Notes: generated by a model from the sequence alone, not told the origin. A DNA stretch of 64,000 nt from CAVVFX01 sp963747535 (GCA_963747535.1 CAVVFX010000025.1:372001-436000), one strand, 5' to 3'; shown: positions 17,460-27,579, counted from the first letter of the stretch. Translations and numbers: made by a program.

Positions 17460-20078
17460 TCAGGCGCCTGCGGAGGCAGCAAGCAAGGCCACGGGGAACC
17501 TGCGAAACAAGCCGGAGAGTAAAATGCGGTCCTCGGGTATTTCGTCGCCGGTGAAAACGTTCCGCCACATCTTCCCCTTTGGCAACTCGACCGCTGTATC
17601 ACCCCACTCGCCGGCGCCCAGCATAAAGCGCGGAGCCACGGTAATGATGTCACCGCGTGAAAACGCAATGGCGTGGTCCTTCTTTTCCCCTTCGATCGGA
17701 AGGGCCGCATACGGTCCGAGCTTGTCTCTCAGTTGCAGCGCCTTGGTGAGGACCCACAGTTTAGGCAAACCCTCGTCCTCATGCTGAACAACTTCTTCAA
17801 CACTCATCGATGTGAGAGACTGTGCCAGCCGGCGGCGCAACTCGAAGTCAACCGGACGCCGGTTATCCGGGTCCACGAGACTCAAGTCCCAGATTTCGGT
17901 TCCCTGATAAACATCTGGTGTACCCGGCGCCGTCAGTTTGATGAGCATTTGAGCCAGGGAAGCGATCCGACCTGGCGAGACCAGCGGTTCAATGAAGGCG
18001 CGAACACAGCGAAGAAACTCGTCGTCCCGCATGAGACCGGCAACAAAGCCTTCGAGCGCTTTCTCGAATTCGACATTCGGTAAGTTCCACGACGTCTGAC
18101 GCTTTGCCTCACGAACCGCTTTCAGCATGTATTCCTGCATCCGCTCCAATGTGATCGGCCACGCGCCCACCAGTGTCTGGTACAGCAGGTATTCTGTATT
18201 GCGGTCGGGCAGGCCGTTGGTCTTCAGCGGTGCGTTTCTCGCCGCCCACCTCAGCACGGCTTCTCGCCACCGCTCCGGGATGCTGGAAAGTAGCGCGATT
18301 CGCGCGCGCACGTCTTCGCCCCGTTTCGTATCATGGGTCGACGACGCCAACATCGTTCGCGGCCAATCCCGCTCCGTGCGCTCGCACCAGGAGTGGAACT
18401 CCGCGGGCGACACTCCGAACCTCCCGGGATCGCCGCCCACTTCGTTGAGCGCTACCAGGCGATTGAAGTTATAAAACGCGGTGTCCTCGACTCCCTTAGC
18501 CATGGCCGGTGCGGTGAATTGCTGGAACTGCATCACGAACTCCGTCTCGAGCTCGCCGCGTTTCTTCAGTAGAAGAATGGACCTGAGAAAGTCGATCAGC
18601 CCGGGATCAATATCCGGCCGCCGCGACTTGGCGAGCGTAAGCGCCTGGTCGATATACCGCTCATCCTCTTCCGAACACTGTCCTTGCTCCGCACGCGCGT
18701 ACGTCCGGTACACGGGAAAACTGCACACCGCGGCGCGAAGCGCGTGATGGATGTCGTGCCGCGTGAAATCCCGATTGTCGCGGTGGTGTTCGCAGATACC
18801 CACGAACATCGCTGTCAGGCGGTTCAGATCGCTGCCCAGTATGTCCCGAAGGACAAGCTCCTTTGCCTTGAGCGCCGTGTCCTGCCATGAATCCACCTCG
18901 CCGGTGAACTCGTGGTACAGACGAGTTAGCGGCTCCTCGCCGCGCGGGTCTACGAATAGACCGGAGACCAGGTTGAGAAAATCGTAGCCCGTGGTGCCCG
19001 CGACCATCCACGAGCGTCGCAGGTCTTCACCCGGCTCCAGAATCTTCTCCGCCACTACCCAGGTGGTTGGAGCCGCCTTGTGCAAGCGCTCGAAATAGGC
19101 GTCGGGATCGCGCAGTCCGTCCGGGTGATCGACACGTAATCCGTCAAGAACGCCGGCACGCACCCACCCCAGCACCAGGCGGTGCGTCGCGTCGAAAACG
19201 TCCTCCCGCTCCATGTGCAAGCCGACCAGCGTATTGATGTCGAAGAATCTCCGGTAACCCAGATCGCGCGCGGCTGTGCGCCAGAAAGAAAGGCGGTAAT
19301 TCTGCCGCTCCAGTAACTGATCGAGCGCATCCGGATCACGGTTGACAAGATCGATGCACGCGTCGATGCTACGGGCTGCTTCCGCGGACTCTGCGCACAG
19401 CCTGGTCAGGAGACCCCGGATCACTTCCTTATCGCGATGCCGCTCCGACACGTGGTTGCCCGTCATAGGCAAGCGGCAAAGCGAATCGGCCAAAAAGGCC
19501 AGATAGTCCGACTGAATCCGCTGCGCCGCGGCAGCCAGAAGTGACGCCATCGATTGCGGGTCTGCCGGAAACACGTGATCCGCATAGCGGAAAATGAAGC
19601 TGCCCGCCTCCCGCTCCAGCCGTATCTGACCCGCCGAAAGCACGCGCCCGTAATGGTCGCCGAGCACCGGCGCCAGAATCTTGTTGCGGAGCTTCTCTTC
19701 AGGCGACTGCCAATCCACGTCAAAGAAAGAGGCATACGCGCTCGAAGGGCCGTTTTCCAGTACGTCCCACCACCAGGCATTGTTCTTCCCGGTGATCGCC
19801 ATATGATTGGGAACAATATCCAGCACCTGCCCCAGACCCGTTTCCTTCAGCCGTTCGAGGAATCTCGCATGTGCCGCTGTACCGCCGAGTTCTTCATTCA
19901 CACGTCCCGGATCGACGACATCATAGCCGTGTGTACTCCCCGGCGCAGCCTGCAAATAGGGTGAGCAATAGACGTGAGTGATGCCCAGCGACTTCAGATA
20001 CCCGCACACGGCGCCGGCGTCGTCGAACCCGAACCCCGGATGCAGTTGGATGCGGTAAGTTGCGCCGATCTCAGGCAT
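17460..20078 (-). CDS. treY: Malto-oligosyltrehalose synthase
   Basis: Intramolecular transglucosylase converting the reducing-end alpha-1,4 bond of maltodextrins to alpha-1,1, making the TreZ substrate. The 872-residue GH13 protein begins with the typical ATYRIQLHPGFGFDDA and VYCSPYLQAAPGSTHGYDVVDP, has VLDIVPNHMA, the nucleophile region DGLRVDHPDGLRDP (D317), and WVVAEKILEPGEDL with the acid Glu. KGVEDTAFYNFNRLVALNEVGGDP and TPDVYQGTEIWDLSLVDPDNRRPVDF complete the TreY pattern. Its start lies inside the end of glgX (8-base overlap), so translation is coupled: GlgX opens branches and TreY acts on the resulting chains. Confidence 0.93.
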   Translation of the reverse strand: MPEIGATYRIQLHPGFGFDDAGAVCGYLKSLGITHVYCSPYLQAAPGSTHGYDVVDPGRVNEELGGTAAHARFLERLKETGLGQVLDIVPNHMAITGKNNAWWWDVLENGPSSAYASFFDVDWQSPEEKLRNKILAPVLGDHYGRVLSAGQIRLEREAGSFIFRYADHVFPADPQSMASLLAAAAQRIQSDYLAFLADSLCRLPMTGNHVSERHRDKEVIRGLLTRLCAESAEAARSIDACIDLVNRDPDALDQLLERQNYRLSFWRTAARDLGYRRFFDINTLVGLHMEREDVFDATHRLVLGWVRAGVLDGLRVDHPDGLRDPDAYFERLHKAAPTTWVVAEKILEPGEDLRRSWMVAGTTGYDFLNLVSGLFVDPRGEEPLTRLYHEFTGEVDSWQDTALKAKELVLRDILGSDLNRLTAMFVGICEHHRDNRDFTRHDIHHALRAAVCSFPVYRTYARAEQGQCSEEDERYIDQALTLAKSRRPDIDPGLIDFLRSILLLKKRGELETEFVMQFQQFTAPAMAKGVEDTAFYNFNRLVALNEVGGDPGRFGVSPAEFHSWCERTERDWPRTMLASSTHDTKRGEDVRARIALLSSIPERWREAVLRWAARNAPLKTNGLPDRNTEYLLYQTLVGAWPITLERMQEYMLKAVREAKRQTSWNLPNVEFEKALEGFVAGLMRDDEFLRCVRAFIEPLVSPGRIASLAQMLIKLTAPGTPDVYQGTEIWDLSLVDPDNRRPVDFELRRRLAQSLTSMSVEEVVQHEDEGLPKLWVLTKALQLRDKLGPYAALPIEGEKKDHAIAFSRGDIITVAPRFMLGAGEWGDTAVELPKGKMWRNVFTGDEIPEDRILLSGLFRRFPVALLAASAGA

Positions 20079-22230
20079 TTTCGCGCAACACTTGTCTCCA
20101 GACGGCCACCGATCGCGCCATCAGACCGAAGTCAAATCCCGGGTCGCGCCGGACCGGCTCGGACGGCCCGCAATCGCGCGTGTCGAAACATAGTTCCCAC
20201 TCAATCTCAGGGTGGCTGACGGGCGGCAATTTGAACGCGAGGTCTTCATGATGTGAGTTGATGAGAAGCAGAAACGTATCGTCCCGGATCGGTTCTCCCA
20301 CTCCGTTCACGTCATCCAGAACTTCTCCCGAAAGACGCAGCCCCAGCGCACGAATCCATCCGGCATTCCATTCGTCTTCGGTCATCTCCTCGCCATCGGG
20401 ACGCAACCATGTGATGTCCTGAACACGTCCTCCCGCAATCTCGACGCCGGGAACGCTCGCAGGATCGATCGGCCGGTCCTGAAAGAACTTACGGCGGTGA
20501 AGATTGGAATGCTCTTTGCGAAACGCGATGAGCCGTTGCGTCAGGTGCAGTAGGCTTTTTTGGTTGTCATTGAGCTCCCAGTTATACCAGGAAGTCTCAT
20601 TGTCTTGACAGTATCCGTTGTTATTGCCGTTTTGGGTGCGTCCGATCTCATCGCCGCCGCAAATCATCGGCACACCCTGCGAGAAGAGCAGCGTCACCAG
20701 GAAGTTCCGTATCTGCCGCCGCCGTAGCTGATTCACTGCCTGGTCGCCGGTCGGACCTTCCGCGCCATGATTCCAGGAGTGATTGTCGTCGGTGCCGTCC
20801 CGATTCTCTTCGCCGTTGGCCTCGTTGTGTTTGACATCGTAACTCACCAGATCGAGCATGGTAAATCCATCGTGAGCCGTGATGAAGTTGACGCTGGCCC
20901 CGGGGTGGCGCCCGTCGCGCTGGTACAAATCGCTCGAACCGGTCAGGCGATAGCCCAACTCCGCAAGTTGCCCCGGATCTCCCTTCCAGTAGCGGCGTAC
21001 CGTGTCCCGATATCTTCCATTCCATTCCGCCCATAAGGCCGGGAACTTACCTACCTGATATCCGCCTTCTCCCACGTCCCAGGGTTCCGCGATCAATTTC
21101 ACCTGCGAAATCACCGGATCCTGGTTGATGATGTCAAAGAAGGCCGACAGGCGATCCACTTCGTGCAACTCACGCGCCAGAGCCGCCGCCAGATCGAAGC
21201 GAAATCCATCGACATGCATTTCGAGCACCCAGTAACGCAGACTGTCCATCACCATCTTGAGAACCTGCGGATGCCGCACGTTCATCGTGTTGCCGGTTCC
21301 GGTGTAATCCATGCAATAGCGTAAGTTCTCCTTGAGCCGGTAGTAAACCGGATTATCGATTCCTTTGAAGCTAAGCGTCGGGCCCAGGTGATTGCCCTCC
21401 GCGGTATGGTTGTACACTACGTCGAGGATTACTTCGATTCCCGCCCGGTGCAGGAGTTTCACCATCGACTTAAACTCACCGACCTGTTCGCCGCGGTCGC
21501 CGGAGCTCGAATAACGCGCCTCCGGCGAGAAAAAATTAATCGTGTTATATCCCCAATAATTCTTCAGCCCGTTCCGAACCAGGTATTCGTCATCCAGAAA
21601 GGCATGGACCGGCATCAGTTCGACTGCCGTAACTCCCAGTTTCTTCAAATAGTCAATAGTGGAAGGAAATGCAAGTCCAGCGTAAGTACCGCGTAACTCC
21701 TCGGGTACGTCCGGACAGCGCGCGGTGATGCCCTTGACATGGGTCTCATAAATTATGGAGTCGTGGAAGGGAACGCCTGGCGGCCGATCATTCTCCCAGT
21801 CAAAATGAGACGCCGTAACCACGGATTTCGGAACGCCCCAGGCGCTATCCTGGTCATCGATCACGCTGTCATCAGCACCGGGCTTGTACCCGAAGACGGC
21901 GGCATCCCAGTTCACCTGCCCCGATAGAGCTCGGGCATAAGGATCGATCAGCAACTTATGGCAGTTAAACCGCTGGCCCTGATCCGGACGGTAGGGTCCG
22001 CACAAACGATACCCGTAAAGCTGACCTATCTTGACACCCGGTATGTAGCCGTGCCAGACGTTCCCCGTCGTTTCTCTCAGACGATATCGCTCAGCCGCCT
22101 CGCCGTTATTGTCTTCAAACAGACATAGCTCAACACCAGTCGCGCCTTCGGAATAAATGGAAAAATTGACCCCTACCCCATCCCATGTGGCGCCCTGTGG
22201 ATAAGGCTTACCGGGAAGTAGTTTTTTCAT
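20071..22230 (-). CDS. glgX: Glycogen debranching protein GlgX (isoamylase type)
   Basis: A 719-residue GH13 protein: CBM48-like N-terminus (PQGATWDGVGVNFSIYSEGATGVELCLF), catalytic barrel with nucleophile D346 in MHVDGFRFDLAA, acid Glu in KLIAEPWDVG, and NFITAHDGFTMLDLVSY. It cleaves alpha-1,6 branches of glycogen or limit dextrin; in actinobacterial and archaeal trehalose clusters the treX/glgX gene similarly precedes treY and treZ. It begins at ATG 22230. An exact tandem 21-bp duplication lies 7-48 bases upstream, carrying the only SD-like bases (AGG) seen near the start. Length and motifs are complete. Confidence 0.93.
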   Translation of the reverse strand: MKKLLPGKPYPQGATWDGVGVNFSIYSEGATGVELCLFEDNNGEAAERYRLRETTGNVWHGYIPGVKIGQLYGYRLCGPYRPDQGQRFNCHKLLIDPYARALSGQVNWDAAVFGYKPGADDSVIDDQDSAWGVPKSVVTASHFDWENDRPPGVPFHDSIIYETHVKGITARCPDVPEELRGTYAGLAFPSTIDYLKKLGVTAVELMPVHAFLDDEYLVRNGLKNYWGYNTINFFSPEARYSSSGDRGEQVGEFKSMVKLLHRAGIEVILDVVYNHTAEGNHLGPTLSFKGIDNPVYYRLKENLRYCMDYTGTGNTMNVRHPQVLKMVMDSLRYWVLEMHVDGFRFDLAAALARELHEVDRLSAFFDIINQDPVISQVKLIAEPWDVGEGGYQVGKFPALWAEWNGRYRDTVRRYWKGDPGQLAELGYRLTGSSDLYQRDGRHPGASVNFITAHDGFTMLDLVSYDVKHNEANGEENRDGTDDNHSWNHGAEGPTGDQAVNQLRRRQIRNFLVTLLFSQGVPMICGGDEIGRTQNGNNNGYCQDNETSWYNWELNDNQKSLLHLTQRLIAFRKEHSNLHRRKFFQDRPIDPASVPGVEIAGGRVQDITWLRPDGEEMTEDEWNAGWIRALGLRLSGEVLDDVNGVGEPIRDDTFLLLINSHHEDLAFKLPPVSHPEIEWELCFDTRDCGPSEPVRRDPGFDFGLMARSVAVWRQVLRENA

Positions 22231-22236
22231 GGTCCG

Positions 22237-22278
22237 AACCTATTATGTTATGTACAAAACCTATTATGTTATGTACAA
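22237..22278 (-). promoter_or_regulatory. Exact tandem 21-bp duplication upstream of glgX
   Basis: Two identical, directly adjacent 21-bp units (plus-strand unit AACCTATTATG + TTATGTACAA) occupy 22237-22257 and 22258-22278, ending 7 bases before the glgX ATG. They are far more AT-rich than their surroundings. A 21-bp period is two helical turns, as for paired protein-binding sites on one DNA face. Each unit also carries GTTATGTAC, half of a GTTATGTACATAAC palindrome. It could be an operator, duplicated leader or translational element; the duplication itself is certain. Confidence 0.65.
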
Positions 22279-22408
22279 GGAGATATAACTCCGCATCTTT
22301 CAGGCATAACCAAATGGCCGCGATCATACACGTGTGTGTCCCGGCATTTGACGGATTGTCTGACATTGTGAGAAATCCTCCGTTCTCTTGATTTCTGCTG
22401 ACTCGCCT

Positions 22409-23914
22409 TTACGCCAACTGGGCGTTGTGTTGCTTCAAGACGGTATCGATTCCCAGGTACAAATCGCCCTGTACTTTATAAAACTCATCCACCTCGGGAG
22501 TGCGGACGTAGCACGAGATCTCAACACGAAAAGTAGTGGCAGTCAAACCGATGAGGCGTACCGGCCGCGGGCCGGGATCTACCAGCTCATGTTTCCCTAG
22601 CGACTGTTGGATCGACTCCATCAGCCTCCGTATCTCGTCCTCGCCGGCGTTGCGATTGAGTTCCAAAGTCGGATTAAACAGGATCTTATCGCGCCGCGAA
22701 TAATTCTCCAGATTCAGCGCGGCGAATGAGGAATTCGGCACGCTGACAATTGTCCGGCTTAGGGTACGGATACGAGTCGACCTCATCCCGATGTCCTCAA
22801 CCGTGCCGATTAAGTCGCCGAACTTGCCGAACTCGCCGATGCCTACAGGATGGTCCCCAATGATCGAGACGCCTCCAAATACATTCGCGATGGTCTGCTG
22901 TGCGGCCAGCGCAACCGCGATACCGCCAACTCCGAGTCCGGCGATCAGGGTGTTGGTGTTGTAGCCCCAGTTACTCAGCACCAGCAGAGCCGCGAAGATA
23001 ACGATGGTGACGTTGGCGGTTCGCCGGCCGAGATGCAGCATAGATTTCGAGGTGAAGACATCCCGGGAGTCGAGAATGCTCTCAATGCGATTGAAGAAAA
23101 GTCCCACCAGGCGTATCAGGCACCACCCAAGAGACCAGACCAGGACGAGTTCGGTCGCACGGCCGATGTACAGCCTTGCAATCGCTGAAGGCGCAACGAA
23201 TTCCACGGCCACGCGGAACACCGCCAGGCAGAATATGATCCGCAGGGGCTGCACGATGATGCTTACCCATTGAAGCCGTTCCGTTCGCTTCCCGGCGATC
23301 CGAAGGGCCGCCCTAAGGAGATGATCGAGCAACCGGGAGAGCGAGAGCAGGAGCAGCACCGCGGCGATCAGCGCCGCCCATTTCCACAACGGGGTTTCGA
23401 GCAGTTGTACGTGCATCAGAAAAGGCGGCAGGAACTGCGCGATCCAGGGCGGTGTCTCGGAAGGGGTGAGTTCAGGGATGATGGCAACTGTTTCGCTCGC
23501 AAATAGCCAGAGTTCAGGGGCGCCGGGTTGCGTAGCTGTTCTCTCAAGGTTGATCGGGATGGTTTGCCCATCGTGTGAAACGGTCGTCACGCGTAAGCTG
23601 TTCGAGTTGTTATCGCCCTCCGGATACTGGCTCAATTGCGCAACATTGAAGCGGGAGTCGGAATTGAGAATCGCTTCCAGTTCTCTCGCCAGTTCCGGAC
23701 CTCGACGCGCGCGAGCCTGGTCCGGGATCTGCCGGAGATCCAGGTACTGTGACGCGCGTTGATAATCGCGATCACGCGCCGATTCGAGAAAACCCGTGAC
23801 TGCTGAACGCGGATTTTCCCTGCCCAGCGGATCCGGTTTGCCGGACTGCGGGGTCTGGCTGTGTGCCAACGGTTCCAGGCAGCAGAGCAGAACCAGGGGG
23901 ATCGCGCATCTCAT
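22409..23914 (-). CDS. MscS-family mechanosensitive channel protein
   Basis: The start at ATG 23914 gives a signal peptide (MRCAIPLVLLCCLEPLAHSQ, 501 residues); an alternative ATG at 23950 adds 12 residues. A periplasmic region (about 30-155: SAVTGFLESARDRDYQRASQYLD) is followed by three or four membrane segments (WAALIAAVLLLLSL, IIFCLAVFRVAVEFV, LVLVWSLGWCLIRLVGLF, VIFAALLVLSNWGY). The MscS pore/beta core then follows: GGIAVALAAQQTIANVFGGVSIIGDHPVGIGEF and RSTRIRTLSRTIVSVPNSSFA. Such channels release solutes on hypo-osmotic shock. It sits inside the trehalose cluster, between glgX-treY and GH15-treS, with the latter divergent from it. Confidence 0.9.
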   Translation of the reverse strand: MRCAIPLVLLCCLEPLAHSQTPQSGKPDPLGRENPRSAVTGFLESARDRDYQRASQYLDLRQIPDQARARRGPELARELEAILNSDSRFNVAQLSQYPEGDNNSNSLRVTTVSHDGQTIPINLERTATQPGAPELWLFASETVAIIPELTPSETPPWIAQFLPPFLMHVQLLETPLWKWAALIAAVLLLLSLSRLLDHLLRAALRIAGKRTERLQWVSIIVQPLRIIFCLAVFRVAVEFVAPSAIARLYIGRATELVLVWSLGWCLIRLVGLFFNRIESILDSRDVFTSKSMLHLGRRTANVTIVIFAALLVLSNWGYNTNTLIAGLGVGGIAVALAAQQTIANVFGGVSIIGDHPVGIGEFGKFGDLIGTVEDIGMRSTRIRTLSRTIVSVPNSSFAALNLENYSRRDKILFNPTLELNRNAGEDEIRRLMESIQQSLGKHELVDPGPRPVRLIGLTATTFRVEISCYVRTPEVDEFYKVQGDLYLGIDTVLKQHNAQLA

Positions 23915-24063
23915 TTCGCGAAAGGCAAAGCATCTTGACTGCCGGAACATTCCGTTAGTGTGCGCGAGTGCACTAAATAGTTTGGACTGTGATGTGCTTC
24001 TCGAAGCCCACTAGTAACTTTTGGCGCAGGTGGGTTCGCCTGCGGATGTGGATTGTTCTCATA

Positions 24064-25899
24064 ATGACCTATCAGCCCATCGATAATTATGGAGTCATCG
24101 GCAACATGAGGACAGTCGCTCTTGTCGGCGTGGACGGTTCGATCGACTGGTTCTGCTATCCAAATTTCGATTCGCCCAGCATCTTCGGCGCAATCCTGGA
24201 CTCGACAAAAGGCGGCTCTTTCAAAATCTTCGCCCATGCCGGGAGCGTGGTTCGAAAACAGATGTATTGGCCCGGTACCAATATTCTGGTGACCCACTTT
24301 TTATTGTCGGATGGAATCGCGGAACTCCAGGATTTCATGCCTGTTGGCGACCCGGGCTATGGTCAACATCTTTGCCGTCGTGTCCGCTGCGTAAAGGGCA
24401 CCGTTCGAATCTCGGTCACCTGCCGGCCAGCCCTAAACTATGGACGGGATAGCCATCAGACGACGGTCGATTCGCGCGGCGCGGTCTTCGGGTCCTCGAG
24501 CTTAAGTATTTCGCTGTCCTCCACCGTTCCACTCACGCAAGATGAGACCGGAGGAGTAACCGCACGATTCCTGCTGCGGGAAGGTGAGAACCAGGTATTC
24601 GTGCTGACCGGCGGCGCGGGAGATGTCCTCCCCTATCCGCTTTCTCTCGATGGGTTCGAGGAGTTATTCCGGACCACCGCGAAATTCTGGCAGCAGTGGC
24701 TCTCCGGATGCAGTTATCACGGACGCTGGCGCGAGCAGGTACAGCGGTCCGCGCTGGTTCTCAAACTCCTGACGTTCGAACCCACCGGAGCCATTATTGC
24801 GGCTCCCACGACCAGCCTGCCGGAAGTGATCGGAGGCAGTCGCAATTGGGATTACCGTTATACCTGGCTCCGGGATGCAGCCTTTACGGTTTATGCGTTC
24901 CTCCGCATCGGTTTCAAAGCTGAGGCCACGGCATTTTTTAGCTGGCTGCGCAACTATGTGGCAAAATCTGCCGGCCACGCCCCACTCCCTGATGGAGGAA
25001 GGCTGCGCACCATGTACACGGTCCACGGCGAGGACCGGCTCGCGGAGGAAACCCTGGATCATTGGGAAGGCTACCGGGGATCCGGGCCCGTGCGCATCGG
25101 GAATGCTGCCGCGCTACAGTTCCAGAATGATATCTACGGAGAATTGATGGATTCCTGTTATCTCTATAACAAGTACGTCTCTCCCGTTACTTATGACATG
25201 TGGGTCAGAATTCGTAATCGCCTGAACTGGATCTGCGAGAATTGGGAACAGCCGGACTCGGGGATTTGGGAAATTCGCAATCAACGGCAAAATTACGTCT
25301 ATTCGAAACTGATGAATTGGGTAGCGCTGGATCGCGGTCTCCGGCTGGCCGATAAGCGGTCTTTTCCCGGCGAACGTGGCCGGTGGGTGCAGGAACGTGA
25401 CCGTATCTACGAAGAGGTAATGACCCGGGGCTGGTCGGAGAAACGTGGCGCCTTCACTCAGTTTTACGGCAGTGACGATCTGGATGCCTCGCTTCTCATC
25501 ATGCCCCTGGTTTTCTTTGTTGCCGCCAACGACCCGCGTATGCTCGCGACCGTCGATGCCATCCTCAAAAGACCACGCGAGGGCGGACTGGCGAGCGACG
25601 GGTTGATATTCCGTTATCCGCCTCAACCGCGCGTCGACGGCTTGCCCGGTGAAGAGGGCACGTTTAATATGTGCTCGTTTTGGTTGGTCGAGGCGCTGAC
25701 GCGCGCGGGTTCTGTGGCGCCCGAGTACCTGGACCGCGCCAGGCTCCTGTTCGAAGGTGTGCTGGGATACGCCAATCACCTCGGCCTGTTTGCCGAGCAA
25801 ACCGGTCCGCAAGGGGAGGCGCTAGGCAATTTTCCGCAAGCCTTTACGCATCTCGCGTTAATCAGCGCGGCGGTCAACCTGGACCGGGCATTGGGGTGA
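24064..25899 (+). CDS. GH15-family glucoamylase/trehalase-like enzyme
   Basis: ATG 24064 is chosen because MTYQPIDNYGVIGNMRTVALVGVDGSIDWFCYP is the family N-terminus; the upstream frame from 23989 adds an unlikely basic stretch. The 611-residue protein has an N-terminal beta-sandwich (about 1-230) and an (alpha/alpha)6 barrel with SRNWDYRYTWLRDAAFTVYA, the general acid Glu in DSGIWEIR and the base Glu in HLGLFAEQTG. FQNDIYGELMDSCYLY is characteristic of the bacterial branch that includes glucoamylases and trehalases. It could trim maltodextrin or recycle trehalose; sequence alone does not tell which. The treS start follows 6 bases after its stop. No clear ribosome site is visible. Confidence 0.87.
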   Translation: MTYQPIDNYGVIGNMRTVALVGVDGSIDWFCYPNFDSPSIFGAILDSTKGGSFKIFAHAGSVVRKQMYWPGTNILVTHFLLSDGIAELQDFMPVGDPGYGQHLCRRVRCVKGTVRISVTCRPALNYGRDSHQTTVDSRGAVFGSSSLSISLSSTVPLTQDETGGVTARFLLREGENQVFVLTGGAGDVLPYPLSLDGFEELFRTTAKFWQQWLSGCSYHGRWREQVQRSALVLKLLTFEPTGAIIAAPTTSLPEVIGGSRNWDYRYTWLRDAAFTVYAFLRIGFKAEATAFFSWLRNYVAKSAGHAPLPDGGRLRTMYTVHGEDRLAEETLDHWEGYRGSGPVRIGNAAALQFQNDIYGELMDSCYLYNKYVSPVTYDMWVRIRNRLNWICENWEQPDSGIWEIRNQRQNYVYSKLMNWVALDRGLRLADKRSFPGERGRWVQERDRIYEEVMTRGWSEKRGAFTQFYGSDDLDASLLIMPLVFFVAANDPRMLATVDAILKRPREGGLASDGLIFRYPPQPRVDGLPGEEGTFNMCSFWLVEALTRAGSVAPEYLDRARLLFEGVLGYANHLGLFAEQTGPQGEALGNFPQAFTHLALISAAVNLDRALG

Positions 25900-25905
25900 A
25901 CATTT

Positions 25906-27561
25906 ATGAAATATGCGAGCGCGACTGACCCCCTCTGGTACAAAGACGCCATCATTTACGAAACCCATGTGAGAGCGTTCTTCGATAGCGACAACAACGG
26001 CATTGGTGATTTCAAAGGTTTGTGTCAAAAGCTGGATTACCTTCAGGATCTGGGAGTTACCTGTCTTTGGTTGTTACCTTTTTTCCCTTCTCCCCTACGG
26101 GATGACGGTTATGATATCTCGGATCCGGAGAGCGTCCACCCAAGCTATGGGAAGTTAGAGGATTTTAAGCAGTTCCTTACCGCGGCGCACGAGCGAAACC
26201 TGCAGGTTCTGATTGAACTTGTAGTGAACCATACATCGGACCAGCATCCCCGGTTCCAGGCCGCTCGCAAAGCTCCGGCCGGTTCACCGGAACGTAACTT
26301 CTACGTGTGGAGTGATACCGATCATAAGTACAGTAACGCACGAATTATCTTCACGGATACGGAGAAGTCCAACTGGTCCTGGGATCCGGAAGCCAAGGCC
26401 TATTACTGGCATCGGTTCTTTTCCCATCAACCCGATTTGAACTTCGATAATCCGGCTGTCCTGGATGAGGTACTGAAGGTCATGCGCTTCTGGCTGGATA
26501 TGGGTGTCGATGGCTTGCGTCTGGATGCCATCCCGTACCTCGTCGAACGGGACGGTACGAACTGCGAAAATCTCCCCGAGACCCATCAGATCATCAAGCA
26601 GATCCGCAGCGACCTGGACGCCAATTACGCGAACCGCCTGCTGCTCGCCGAAGCCAATCAGTGGCCGCAGGAGGTCCGTCAATACTTCGGGCAGGAGGAC
26701 GAGTGCCATATGGCATTCCACTTCCCTTTGATGCCGCGTATCTTTATGGCGCTCCGCCTGGAGGACCGTCTTCCGATCACGGATATCATGTCGCGCACGC
26801 CCGGGATCCCAGCCAGTTGTCAGTGGGGATTGTTCCTGCGCAACCATGATGAGCTCACGCTCGAAATGGTGACCGACGACGAGCGCGACTATATGTATTT
26901 CGCTTACGGGAGCGATCCCCGGATGCGGCTCAATGTGGGAATCCGGCGACGCCTCGCACCTCTTATGGACAACAACCGCCGCCGCATCGAGCTGATGAAC
27001 AGCATCCTGTTTTCCTTCCCCGGCACGCCTATCATTTACTACGGTGACGAGATCGGAATGGGCGACAACATCTATCTTGGAGACCGCAACGGCGTCCGTA
27101 CGCCGATGCAATGGAGCACGGACCGAAATGCCGGCTTCTCGCGCGCCAACCCCGCCCAGCTTTATAGTCCGGTGGTCATCGATCCGATCTATGGCTACGA
27201 AGCGGTCAACGTGGAAACGCAGCTCAGCGATTCCTCGTCGCTCTTGCACTGGATGAAAAACATGATCGCGCTGAGAAAACTGTTTCGCGTGTTCGGCCGG
27301 GGAACATTGGAATTTTTGCAGCCCCCGAATCGCAAGATCATGGCATATTTGAGACGCTATGAAGGCGATCAGGTGATGTGTGTCGCAAATCTCTCCCGGT
27401 TTTCACAGCCCGTGGAACTCGACCTGTCCAACCTGGCGGGGTTGACGCCGATCGAGATGCTGGGATACACGGAGTTTCCTCAGATTGATTACAACCCGTA
27501 CCGGCTCTCGCTGGGGCCCTACGGATTTCTGTGGTTTGAACTGCAAGGAAAAAAGAGTTAG
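25906..27561 (+). CDS. treS: Trehalose synthase (maltose alpha-D-glucosyltransferase)
   Basis: Interconverts maltose and trehalose. The 551-residue GH13 protein matches TreS throughout: LWYKDAIIYETHVRAFFDSDNNGIGDF, HYGKLEDF-type region (SYGKLEDFKQFL), nucleophile D207 (DGLRLDAIPYL), acid/base E249 (LLAEANQWP), D315 (FLRNHDELTLEM), and GDEIGMGDNIYLGDRNGVRTPMQW. It has TreS length without a fused maltokinase domain, and no maltokinase gene is nearby, so it may run from trehalose to maltose or from maltose to trehalose depending on supply. It follows the GH15 gene at 6 bases and is surely co-transcribed. A truncated family A palindrome begins right after its stop. Confidence 0.94.
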   Translation: MKYASATDPLWYKDAIIYETHVRAFFDSDNNGIGDFKGLCQKLDYLQDLGVTCLWLLPFFPSPLRDDGYDISDPESVHPSYGKLEDFKQFLTAAHERNLQVLIELVVNHTSDQHPRFQAARKAPAGSPERNFYVWSDTDHKYSNARIIFTDTEKSNWSWDPEAKAYYWHRFFSHQPDLNFDNPAVLDEVLKVMRFWLDMGVDGLRLDAIPYLVERDGTNCENLPETHQIIKQIRSDLDANYANRLLLAEANQWPQEVRQYFGQEDECHMAFHFPLMPRIFMALRLEDRLPITDIMSRTPGIPASCQWGLFLRNHDELTLEMVTDDERDYMYFAYGSDPRMRLNVGIRRRLAPLMDNNRRRIELMNSILFSFPGTPIIYYGDEIGMGDNIYLGDRNGVRTPMQWSTDRNAGFSRANPAQLYSPVVIDPIYGYEAVNVETQLSDSSSLLHWMKNMIALRKLFRVFGRGTLEFLQPPNRKIMAYLRRYEGDQVMCVANLSRFSQPVELDLSNLAGLTPIEMLGYTEFPQIDYNPYRLSLGPYGFLWFELQGKKS

Positions 27562-27579
27562 GCCGTAAGGCAGACCATC
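27562..27579 (+). repeat. Partial copy of the family A palindrome
   Basis: GCCGTAAGGCAGACCATC repeats the left flank and left half of the 28-bp palindrome (CCGTA.GGCAGACCATC) but the right half is missing. It lies in the 18-bp gap between the convergent ends of treS and the next gene, suggesting a decayed or truncated insertion. Confidence 0.6.
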
